Of a stretch of DNA of 64,000 bases, positions 31,569 to 39,050 are shown one piece after another. The translations under genes were made by a program, and so were the position numbers. Position 1 is the stretch's first letter, and every line of letters begins with the position of its first letter. The stretch covers positions 6,572,001 through 6,636,000 of the forward strand of contig NZ_CP102512.1 in the NCBI RefSeq assembly GCF_024612015.1, in the 5' to 3' direction. This stretch comes from Streptomyces sp. CA-210063. Lineage in GTDB: Bacteria > Actinomycetota > Actinomycetes > Streptomycetales > Streptomycetaceae. Under the pieces are notes generated by a model that was not told the DNA's origin, made no database searches, and saw only the letters and a program-made list of their open reading frames with translations.

Positions 31569-31878
31569 GAATCTCGCGTTCCGTGGAGTTGGGCAGAGGC
31601 TTTCCGGCGTGTGCGGCCGGCCGGTGGACCCGTTGTGCGGGAGCCGGCGCGGCGTGAGCCGGAGAGCTAGCGTAATCGCCGCCCACCCCCCTTCCGTAAG
31701 CCCAAGTGCTTCTCAGCCACGTCATGGGTTTGCCACAACACGAACCGTTCCCCACCGGCCACACGGGGTCACCATCACGCGCGTGCGCCCCAGTCGCTTC
31801 CCTGCGCCGTGAGCTGCATTCACATCGCTGGGGGGATTGGCTCCCCGCGCGCGGGCCGGATGCGGGATCATGTCTGGC

Positions 31879-32451
31879 ATGACCGAGGTGTCCTCGCTCA
31901 CAGGGCGGCTGCTCGTGGCCACGCCCGCCCTGGCGGACCCGAACTTCGACCGCGCGGTGGTGCTTCTCCTCGACCACGACGAGGAGGGCTCGCTCGGGGT
32001 GGTCCTCAACCGCCCGACCCCCGTGGATGTCGGTGACATCCTGGAGGGCTGGGCGGAACTCGCCGGCGAACCCGGTGTCGTCTTCCAGGGTGGCCCGGTG
32101 CAACTGGACTCGGCGCTCGGGGTCGCGGTGATACCCGGCGGCGGCTCCGTCGACCGGGCGCCGCTCGGCTGGAAGCGCGTCCACGGCGCGATCGGCCTCG
32201 TCGACCTGGAGGCCCCGCCAGAGCTGCTGGCCTCCGCGCTCGGCTCGCTGCGCATCTTCGCCGGGTACGCGGGCTGGGGGCCCGGCCAGTTGGAGGACGA
32301 ACTGGTGGAGGGTGCCTGGTACGTCGTCGAGTCCGAACCCGGCGACGTCTCCTCGCCCTGTCCGGAGAGACTCTGGCGCGAGGTCCTGCGCCGCCAGCGC
32401 AACGAGCTCGCGATGGTGGCCACGTACCCGGACGACCCTTCGCTCAACTGA
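31879..32451 (+). CDS. YqgE/AlgH family protein
   Basis: The 190-residue protein (DUF179) shows TGRLLVATPALADPNFDRAVVLLLDHDEEGSLGVVLNRP at about 6-44. VFQGGPVQLDSALGVAV and IFAGYAGWGPGQLEDELVEGAWYVV follow, the complete set of family motifs. Its molecular role is not settled; AlgH relatives were linked to transcriptional control in Pseudomonas. ATG 31879 is taken by homology, and ATG 31870 is equally placed. It ends 29 bases before the DUF3039 gene. Confidence 0.88.
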   Translation: MTEVSSLTGRLLVATPALADPNFDRAVVLLLDHDEEGSLGVVLNRPTPVDVGDILEGWAELAGEPGVVFQGGPVQLDSALGVAVIPGGGSVDRAPLGWKRVHGAIGLVDLEAPPELLASALGSLRIFAGYAGWGPGQLEDELVEGAWYVVESEPGDVSSPCPERLWREVLRRQRNELAMVATYPDDPSLN

Positions 32452-32480
32452 TGCCTGTGAGCTTCAGTACCCTTGGCGTC

Positions 32481-32762
32481 ATGAGCACTCTTGAGCCCGA
32501 GCGCGGTACTGGTACGGGGACCCTCGTCGAACCGACGCCGCAGACGTCGCACGGCGATGGTGACCACGAGCGCTTCGCCCACTATGTCCAGAAGGACAAG
32601 ATCATGGCGAGCGCCCTCGACGGCACGCCGGTCGTGGCGTTGTGCGGCAAGGTGTGGGTCCCGGGCCGTGACCCGAAGAAGTACCCCGTGTGCCCCATGT
32701 GCAAGGAGATCTTCGAGTCCCTCGGCGCGGGTGGTGGCGACCAGGGCGACGGCAAGAAGTAA
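32481..32762 (+). CDS. DUF3039 protein
   Basis: The 93-residue protein has the DUF3039 core DHERFAHYVQKDKIMASALDGTPVVALCGKVWVPGRDPKKYPVCPMCKEIFESL (about 26-81). One Cys in ALCGKVW and a C-x2-C pair in VCPMC may form a small zinc site. It is widespread in Actinobacteria, often beside YqgE, with no known function. The start at ATG 32481 leaves a 20-residue variable leader. Confidence 0.85.
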   Translation: MSTLEPERGTGTGTLVEPTPQTSHGDGDHERFAHYVQKDKIMASALDGTPVVALCGKVWVPGRDPKKYPVCPMCKEIFESLGAGGGDQGDGKK

Positions 32763-32810
32763 CGGGGCGCCTCCGGCTCGGGGGTACGGGTACGTCGGCG
32801 AGTGCGGGTG

Positions 32811-32905
32811 AGTGGGGGCTGGTCGCGCAGTTCCCCGCGCCCCTGAAAAGCACGGGTGACCCCCGGGTCTTTCAGGGGCGCGGGGAACTGCGCGAGCAAC
32901 CACAG
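32811..32905. repeat. Dispersed Streptomyces inverted repeat, copy 4
   Basis: GTGGGGGCTGGTCGCGCAGT... is mirrored by ...ACTGCGCGAGCAACCAC, with a loop containing a second hairpin (CGGGTGACCCCCGGG). It follows the DUF3039 gene and separates it from the sugar-transport operon. Confidence 0.9.
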
Positions 32906-32985
32906 ACCATCCGCACTCGCCGACGTACCCGTACCCCCGAGCTTTGTCGCGCCCCCGTTGCACAGAACGCTTCCCAGGATCACAA

Positions 32986-33001
32986 GGTGGTAGAGACCTC
33001 T
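32986..33001 (+). promoter_or_regulatory. DasR-like (dre) operator candidate
   Basis: GGTGGTAGAGACCTCT agrees with the DasR consensus AGTGGTCTAGACCACT at 12 of 16 positions, including the core GGT and ACC. It lies 104-119 bases upstream of the solute-binding protein start. The downstream hexosaminidase supports GlcNAc-responsive control. Confidence 0.5.
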
Positions 33002-33058
33002 TGTGGTCATGTTCATGTACTCCCTAGCCTCCGGTGTGTTGTGTAGAGCAGAACGCCC

Positions 33059-33075
33059 GTTGCAGAGAATGCAAC
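33059..33075 (+). promoter_or_regulatory. GTTGCA-N5-TGCAAC palindrome
   Basis: A perfect 6-bp inverted repeat with a 5-base centre lies 30 bases before the solute-binding protein ATG. The position suits a repressor site (LacI or ROK type). The regulator is not encoded in the visible operon. Confidence 0.5.
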
Positions 33076-33104
33076 ACTCCGCTCCCCTCCGGAGGACTCG
33101 CTCC

Positions 33105-34406
33105 ATGAAGCTCGTCGCCAGACTCGCCGCGCCCGTAGCGGCCCTAGCCCTCGCCGGGCTGACCGCCTGCGCCCCGCAGACCTCCGACAACTCCTCCTCC
33201 AAGGAGGACGAGACGACCGGCACCCTCCGGATCTGGCTCTTCCAGGAGGTGAGCAACGAGCCGAAGCAGAAGGTCGTCGACAAGGTGGTCTCGGCCTTCG
33301 AGAAGGCGCACGACGGCGCGAAGGTGAAGATCGAGTACATCCCCGTCGAGACCCGCGCCCAGCGGATCAAGGCCGCCTTCAACGACCCGAAGAGCGCCCC
33401 GGACCTCATCGAGTACGGCAACACCGACACGGCCGGTTACGTGAAGGACGGCGGACTCGCCGACGTCACCACCGAGTTCAACGACTGGTCCGAGGCCAAG
33501 GACTCCGACCCGACCGCCAAGACCTCCGTGACCGTCGACGGAAAGATCTACGGCGCGCCCTTCTTCGTGGGCGTACGCGCGCTGTACTACCGCACCGACG
33601 TCTTCGAGGAGCTCGGCCTCGAAGCCCCGAAGTCCCTCGACGAGCTGACCGCCACCGCCAAGCAGATCCGCGCGGCCAAGCCCGACCTGTACGGCCTCGT
33701 CGTCGGCGGCGCCTACACCTACGGCGCGATGCCCTTCGTCTGGGCCAACGGCGGCGAGATAGCCGAGGGCAAGGGCGGCTCGTACGCCTCGACCATCGAC
33801 AGCGCGGCCGCCCAGAAGGGCATCGAGGCGTACACCTCGCTCTTCGGCGACGACAACTGCCCCGCCGCCAAGTGCGCGAGCATGGGCGGCAACGACACGG
33901 TCACCGCGTTCGCCGCCGGCAAGGCGGGCATGGCGATCGGCGGCGACTTCAGCCACGCGGCCGTGGAGGCCGGCAAGGTCAAGGGCAAGTACGCGGTCGT
34001 ACCGCTGCCGGGTGTGAAGTCCGGCTCCGTGGCGCCGGCGTTCGCGGGCGGCAACAACATCGGTGTGCTGAAGAGCACCACGCACCGCACCCTCGCCGTC
34101 GACCTGATGAAGCGGCTGGCGTCCAAGCAGACCCAGGGCGAACTCTTCGACGCGATGGGCTTCCTGCCGACGTACACCGACGTGCGGGCCGAGGCGGCCA
34201 AGGAGGAGCCGTTCATCGAGCCCTTCGTCAAGACGCTGTCCTCCGGCACGAAGTTCGTGCCCGTCTCGCCGGCCTGGGCGCAGATCGACGCGTCGCTGGT
34301 GCTGCCGACGATGTTCCAGGAGGTCGTCAGCGGCAAGAAGGACGTGGCCGAGGCGTCGAAGGACGCGGCGACGCAGATGAACGATGCGTTCAGCTCCGCT
34401 GGTTGA
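33105..34406 (+). CDS. Lipoprotein solute-binding protein of an ABC sugar importer
   Basis: The 433-residue family 1 binding protein starts with a lipoprotein signal peptide, MKLVARLAAPVAALALAGLTAC, whose lipobox Cys is near residue 22. The mature part shows TLRIWLFQEVSNEPKQKVVDKVV and PDLIEYGNTDTAGYVKDGGLADVTTEF, then GAPFFVGVRALYYRTDVFEELGL, the usual pattern of oligosaccharide-binding proteins. GGAGG nine bases before ATG 33105 fixes the start. Two permeases and a GH20 enzyme follow, so the ligand is probably GlcNAc or a chito-oligosaccharide. No ATPase is encoded, so a shared MsiK-type ATPase is expected. Confidence 0.85.
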   Translation: MKLVARLAAPVAALALAGLTACAPQTSDNSSSKEDETTGTLRIWLFQEVSNEPKQKVVDKVVSAFEKAHDGAKVKIEYIPVETRAQRIKAAFNDPKSAPDLIEYGNTDTAGYVKDGGLADVTTEFNDWSEAKDSDPTAKTSVTVDGKIYGAPFFVGVRALYYRTDVFEELGLEAPKSLDELTATAKQIRAAKPDLYGLVVGGAYTYGAMPFVWANGGEIAEGKGGSYASTIDSAAAQKGIEAYTSLFGDDNCPAAKCASMGGNDTVTAFAAGKAGMAIGGDFSHAAVEAGKVKGKYAVVPLPGVKSGSVAPAFAGGNNIGVLKSTTHRTLAVDLMKRLASKQTQGELFDAMGFLPTYTDVRAEAAKEEPFIEPFVKTLSSGTKFVPVSPAWAQIDASLVLPTMFQEVVSGKKDVAEASKDAATQMNDAFSSAG

Positions 34407-34455
34407 GCGGGGGGCGCCCAGGGGGGTGGGGGGCGGGGAGCGTGGGCGACCGCGG

Positions 34456-35388
34456 GTGCGTCGTGGCTGGTCGCGCCCACGCGGCGGAGCCGCATATGTC
34501 ACAGCCCCGCGCCCCTATCGGGGCGCCACCCCCTGGCTCTATCTCGCGCCCGCGCTCGTCGTGCTCGGCGGGCTGCTCGTCTACCCCATCTACCAGCTCG
34601 GTCTGATCTCGCTCCTGGAGTACACCCAGGCTCAGGTCAGCGGCGGCGAGCCGACCAGTTTCCGGGGGTTCGCGAACTACACGGAGCTCCTCGGGGACGC
34701 CGAGTTCTGGCGGGTCCTGCTGGCCACCGTCGTGTTCGCGGCGGCCTGCGTGGTCTGCACGCTCGCCGTCGGCTGTGCGCTCGCCGTGCTGCTGACCCGG
34801 GTACGGGCCCTGCCCCGCCTCGTTCTGATGCTGGCCGCGCTCGGTGCGTGGGCGACCCCCGCGATCACCGGCTCCACGGTCTGGCTGCTCCTCTTCGACC
34901 CCGACTTCGGCCCGGTCAACCGGATCCTGGGCCTCGGCGACCACTCCTGGACGTACGAGCGCTACAGCGCCTTCTTCCTCGTCCTGCTCGAAGTGGTCTG
35001 GTGCTCCTTCCCGTTCGTGATGGTGACCGTCTACGCCGGCATCCGCGCCGTACCCTCCGAGGTCCTGGAGGCCGCGGCCCTGGACGGTGCCTCGCAGTGG
35101 CGGATCTGGCGGTCGGTCCTCGCGCCGATGCTCCGCCCGATCCTCGTCGTCGTCACCATTCAGTCGGTCATCTGGGACTTCAAGGTCTTCACCCAGATCT
35201 ATGTGATGACGGGCGGCGGCGGTATCGCCCGGCAGAACCTCGTACTGAACGTGTACGCCTACCAGAAGGCCTTCGCGTCCTCCCAGTACAGCCTCGGCTC
35301 GGCGATCGGCGTGGTGATGCTGGTGATTCTGCTGGCGATCACCCTGGTGTATTTGCGACTGCTGCGCAGGCAAGGGGAGGAGCTGTGA
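34456..35388 (+). CDS. ABC sugar importer permease 1 (MalF type)
   Basis: The product of about 310 residues has six membrane helices (starting WLYLAPALVVLGGLLVYPIYQLGLISL). The inner-membrane EAA loop reads EVLEAAALDGASQWRIWRSVLAPML, where the ATPase docks. The exact start is unclear: in-frame GTG codons at 34426 and 34456 and ATG 34384 all encode an odd Arg/Gly-rich leader, because a dispersed repeat (34463-34516) covers the 5' end. Homologues usually begin shortly before PYRGATPWLYLAP. It overlaps the second permease by 4 bases. Confidence 0.8.
   Translation: MRRGWSRPRGGAAYVTAPRPYRGATPWLYLAPALVVLGGLLVYPIYQLGLISLLEYTQAQVSGGEPTSFRGFANYTELLGDAEFWRVLLATVVFAAACVVCTLAVGCALAVLLTRVRALPRLVLMLAALGAWATPAITGSTVWLLLFDPDFGPVNRILGLGDHSWTYERYSAFFLVLLEVVWCSFPFVMVTVYAGIRAVPSEVLEAAALDGASQWRIWRSVLAPMLRPILVVVTIQSVIWDFKVFTQIYVMTGGGGIARQNLVLNVYAYQKAFASSQYSLGSAIGVVMLVILLAITLVYLRLLRRQGEEL
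34463..34516. repeat. Dispersed repeat fragment inside the permease 5' end
   Basis: GTGGCTGGTCGCGCCCACGCGGCGGAGCCGCATATGTCACAGCCCCGCGCCCCT-like sequence, containing a GCGGCGGAGCCGC hairpin, resembles a variant of the genus-wide intergenic repeat. Here it runs into the start of a coding region rather than staying between genes. Confidence 0.55.
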
Positions 35389-36227
35389 ATTCGTTGGGTT
35401 TCCTGCGGCGGCCCTGGCGGCTCGCCGCGGAGGCATCCGCCCTGGTCATCGCGGCCGCGGTGGCGTTCCCCCTTTACTGGATGGTGCTCAGCGCCTTCAA
35501 ACCGGCGGGGGAGATCGAGTCCAGCGAGCCCCGGCCCTGGACCCTCGCGCCGACCCTGGATTCCTTCCGCCGTGTCTTCGGACAGCAGGAATTCGGCCGC
35601 TACTTCGTCAACAGCCTTGTCGTCGCCTGCACGGTGGTCGTCGTCTCCGCGCTGATCGCGTTTCTCGCGGCGACGGCCGTCACCCGATTCCGCTTCCGTT
35701 TCCGGACCACCCTGCTGATCATGTTCCTGGTGGCCCAGATGGTGCCCGTGGAGGCGCTGACCATCCCCCTCTTCTTCCAGATGCGGGACTTCGGCCAGCT
35801 CAACACCCTGGGTTCGCTGATCCTGCCCCACATCGCCTTCTCCCTGCCGTTCGCGATCTGGATGCTGCGCGGCTTTGTGAAGGCTGTACCGGAGGCACTG
35901 GAGGAGGCGGCCTACCTCGACGGGGCGAGCCGTTCCCGATTCCTCTGGCAGATCCTTTTCCCCCTCGTCTTCCCGGGGTTGGTGGCCACCAGCGTCTTCT
36001 CCTTCATCTCGGCCTGGAACGACTTCCTGTTCGCCAAGTCGTTCATCATCAGCGACACGTCACAGTCGACCCTGCCGATGGCCCTCCTGGTGTTCTACAA
36101 GCCCGAAGAGCCGGACTGGGGCGGCGTGATGGCGGCGTCCACCGTGATGACCATTCCGGTGCTGATCTTCTTCGTACTCGTACAGCGACGACTGGTCTCC
36201 GGACTGGGCGGAGCGGTCAAGGACTGA
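35385..36227 (+). CDS. ABC sugar importer permease 2 (MalG type)
   Basis: The 280-residue, six-helix permease has the EAA loop AVPEALEEAAYLDGASRSRFLWQILFPLVFPGL (about 165-197) and the typical C-terminus VLVQRRLVSGLGGAVKD. GTG 35385 overlaps the stop of permease 1 (GTGA), and AAGGGGAGG lies just upstream. It forms the transmembrane channel with permease 1 for the sugar presented by the upstream lipoprotein. Confidence 0.9.
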   Translation: MNSLGFLRRPWRLAAEASALVIAAAVAFPLYWMVLSAFKPAGEIESSEPRPWTLAPTLDSFRRVFGQQEFGRYFVNSLVVACTVVVVSALIAFLAATAVTRFRFRFRTTLLIMFLVAQMVPVEALTIPLFFQMRDFGQLNTLGSLILPHIAFSLPFAIWMLRGFVKAVPEALEEAAYLDGASRSRFLWQILFPLVFPGLVATSVFSFISAWNDFLFAKSFIISDTSQSTLPMALLVFYKPEEPDWGGVMAASTVMTIPVLIFFVLVQRRLVSGLGGAVKD

Positions 36228-36228
36228 C

Positions 36229-37875
36229 GTGACGAACGACATGACGAATGACGTGACGGGAACGGAACTCATTCCGGCGCCCGGGAGCATCTCCTGGAAC
36301 CAGCCCGGCTACGGGCGCCTGGACGAGGAGACGCGGCTGGAGGCGGGGCCCGGCACCGAGGGCGTCGCCCGCTGGCTGCGGGCCACGGTCGGCGCGGCGA
36401 CCGGTTATCCGTTCCCGGAGGGCGGCGACTTCGCGTACCGCATGGCGCTCGGCATCGACCCGCAGCTGCCCGCGGAGGGCTACCGCGTCGTCATCGACGG
36501 CGCCGACCACCTGATCCAGGGTGGCAGCGCGGCCGGCGTCTTCTGGGGCGCGCAGACCTTCCGGCAACTGCTCGGCCCCGAAGCCTTCCGCCGGGCCCCG
36601 CTGGATCCCGACAGGGACTGGGACCTTCCCGAGATCACCGTCGAAGACGGCCCCCGCTTCGCCTGGCGCGGCCTCATGCTCGACGTCGCCCGCCACTTCA
36701 TGCCCAAGGACGGAGTCCTCCGCTATCTGGACCTGATGGCCGCCCACAAACTCAACGTCCTCCACTTCCACTTGACGGACGACCAGGGCTGGCGCATCGA
36801 GATCACGAGGTACCCCCGGCTGACGGGGATCGGCTCCTGGCGGGCGCGCACGAAATTCGGCCATCGCGCGTCCCCCCTCTGGGAGGAGAAGCCGCACGGC
36901 GGTTACTACACGAAGGACGACATCCGCGAGATCGTCGCCTACGCGGCCGAACGGCATATCACCGTGGTCCCCGAGATCGACATCCCGGGACACAGCCAGG
37001 CCGCCATCGCCGCGTATCCGGAACTCGGCAACACCGATGTCATCGACACGACCTCCCTCACCGTCTGGGACACCTGGGGCATCAACAAAAACGTACTCGC
37101 CCCCACTGACAACACCCTGCGCTTCTACGAGGGGGTGTTCGAGGAAGTCCTGGAGCTCTTTCCGTCGCCCTTCGTGCACATCGGCGGCGACGAGTGCGCC
37201 AAGGACCAGTGGAGGGAGTCGGCCACCGCGCAGGCCCGCATCCGGGAGCTGGGGCTCGCGGACGAGGACGAGTTGCAGTCGTGGTTCGTCCGGCACTTCG
37301 ACAACTGGCTGACCGCGCGCGGGCGTCGCCTGATCGGATGGGACGAGATCCTTGAGGGCGGCCTCGCGCCGGGCGCCGCCGTGTCGTCCTGGCGGGGCTA
37401 CGCGGGCGGCATCACGGCGGCCCGCGCGGGCCACGACGTGGTCATGTGCCCCGAGCAGCAGGTGTACCTGGACCACCGTCAGGACGGCGGCCCCGACGAG
37501 CCGGTGCCCATCGGCTACGTACGCACCCTGGAGGACGTCTTCCGGTTCGAGCCGGTTCCCCCGGAGTTGACGCCCGACGAGGCACGGCATGTGCTCGGCA
37601 CCCAGGCGAACGTGTGGACCGAGGTGATGGAGGACCCCGCGCGCGTGGACTACCAGACGTTCCCACGCCTGGCGGCCTTCGCCGAGGTGGCCTGGAGTCG
37701 CCTGCCGGAACCCGCCGAGCGGGACTTCGCGGACTTCGAGCGCCGGATGACGGCCCACTACCCGCGACTTGACGCCCTGGGGGTCGGTTATCGGCCGCCT
37801 TCCGGCCCTCGTCCGTGGCAGCGGCGACCAGGTGTGCTCGGACGTCCGATCGAGGGGGCGCCCCCGAACGTGTGA
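36229..37875 (+). CDS. Beta-N-acetylhexosaminidase (GH20)
   Basis: The 548-residue enzyme removes terminal GlcNAc/GalNAc from chito-oligosaccharides. An N-terminal GH20b domain (1-130) precedes the catalytic barrel, which begins at DGPRFAWRGLMLDVARHFM (about 140). The barrel has the conserved HLTDDQGWRIEI and the catalytic pair in FVHIGGDECAKDQW (Asp-Glu at about 321-322). No signal peptide is evident, so it may act on imported sugars in the cytoplasm. GTG 36229 starts 1 base after the permease stop; ATG 36241 is the alternative. It is the last gene of the sugar operon. Confidence 0.88.
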   Translation: MTNDMTNDVTGTELIPAPGSISWNQPGYGRLDEETRLEAGPGTEGVARWLRATVGAATGYPFPEGGDFAYRMALGIDPQLPAEGYRVVIDGADHLIQGGSAAGVFWGAQTFRQLLGPEAFRRAPLDPDRDWDLPEITVEDGPRFAWRGLMLDVARHFMPKDGVLRYLDLMAAHKLNVLHFHLTDDQGWRIEITRYPRLTGIGSWRARTKFGHRASPLWEEKPHGGYYTKDDIREIVAYAAERHITVVPEIDIPGHSQAAIAAYPELGNTDVIDTTSLTVWDTWGINKNVLAPTDNTLRFYEGVFEEVLELFPSPFVHIGGDECAKDQWRESATAQARIRELGLADEDELQSWFVRHFDNWLTARGRRLIGWDEILEGGLAPGAAVSSWRGYAGGITAARAGHDVVMCPEQQVYLDHRQDGGPDEPVPIGYVRTLEDVFRFEPVPPELTPDEARHVLGTQANVWTEVMEDPARVDYQTFPRLAAFAEVAWSRLPEPAERDFADFERRMTAHYPRLDALGVGYRPPSGPRPWQRRPGVLGRPIEGAPPNV

Positions 37876-38156
37876 GGCGACCGTGAACCCGTAGGACCGA
37901 AAGCGCGTGCCCTGCGACGGTGGCCCCAGAGGGAACAAGAGGCACACAAGGATCACCAGAGGGTGTCAATGTGCACCTATGGGTGATGCCGTGCCAAAAC
38001 GGACCATCTCTCGGGTGAGGTGGGCGAATGCCTCCTAGCGGACCCCCGCGTTCGGGCCTCGCGAGAATGTGCCAGAGTTGCCACGTCCGCCCTGTCAGCA
38101 CGTACGGTACGGCAACACAGGCGGACCAGGTGGGGCAGCGGGAAGGGGCAGCCGGT
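37876..38156. other. Intergenic region with no gene
   Basis: No coding sequence, RNA or strong hairpin is seen. It should contain the promoter of the molybdenum hydroxylase operon. A small inverted stretch GTACGGTAC occurs at about 38102. Confidence 0.5.
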
Positions 38157-39050
38157 TTGACCACGCACGCACCGCAGGCGGCGCAGGCCGTGACCCTGCC
38201 CGGCTCGCTGGACGAGGCCGTGGCGGCCCTCGCCGCCATGCCCTGGGCGGTTCCGGTGGCGGGCGGCACGGACCTCATGGCCGCGGTCAACTCCGGGCAG
38301 CTCAGGCCCGCCGCGCTGGTGGGCCTCGGCAAGATCAGCGAGATCCGCGGCTGGCAGTACCAGGACGGACACGCCCTGCTCGGTGCCGGACTGACGCACG
38401 CACGCATGGGGCGCCCGGACTTCGCGGCGCTCATTCCGGCGCTCGCCGCGGCCGCGCGTGCCGCCGGACCACCACAGATCCGCAACGCGGGCACTCTCGG
38501 CGGCAACATCGCGACGGCCGCCCCCACGGGGGACGCGCTGCCGGTGCTGGCCGCCCTGGAGGCCACGCTGATCATCGCGGGCCCGGGCGGGGCCCGCCGT
38601 GAGATGCCCGTCTCCCACCTGCTGGCCGGCATGGAGATGCTGCGCCCCGGTGAACTCATCGGGTTCGTGCGCGTGCCGCTGCTGCACGCGCCCCAGGTCT
38701 TCCTGAAGGCCACCGGCCGCACCGGCCCCGGCCGCGCGATCGCCTCCGTCGCCCTCGTCCTCGACCCCGCCCGGCGCGGGGTGCGGTGCGCCGTCGGTGC
38801 CATAGCGCCGATGCCGCTGCGCCCGCTGGACGCCGAGGCGTGGGTCGGGCAGCTGATCGACTGGGACGGCGAGCGCACCCTCGTCCCCGAGGCGCTGCAG
38901 GCCTTCGGCGAGTACGTCGCCGCCGCCTGCATCCCCGACCCGGCCCCCGAGGTCGACGGCTCCGTACCACCGCTTCCGCCCGCCGTACTGCACCTGCGGC
39001 GCACCGTCGCCGCGCTGGCCCGACGAGCACTGGGGAGGGCGCTGTCGTGA
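38157..39050 (+). CDS. FAD-binding subunit of a molybdenum hydroxylase (CoxM/XdhB type)
   Basis: The 297-residue subunit passes electrons from the 2Fe-2S clusters to an acceptor. The FAD motifs VPVAGGTDLMAAV (about 37-49) and IRNAGTLGGNIATAAPTGDALPVLAAL (about 107-133) are both clear. The start is taken as TTG 38157, which has GGGAAGGGG upstream; longer in-frame starts from 38028 add unrelated residues. It overlaps the next subunit by 4 bases. Confidence 0.85.
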   Translation: MTTHAPQAAQAVTLPGSLDEAVAALAAMPWAVPVAGGTDLMAAVNSGQLRPAALVGLGKISEIRGWQYQDGHALLGAGLTHARMGRPDFAALIPALAAAARAAGPPQIRNAGTLGGNIATAAPTGDALPVLAALEATLIIAGPGGARREMPVSHLLAGMEMLRPGELIGFVRVPLLHAPQVFLKATGRTGPGRAIASVALVLDPARRGVRCAVGAIAPMPLRPLDAEAWVGQLIDWDGERTLVPEALQAFGEYVAAACIPDPAPEVDGSVPPLPPAVLHLRRTVAALARRALGRALS

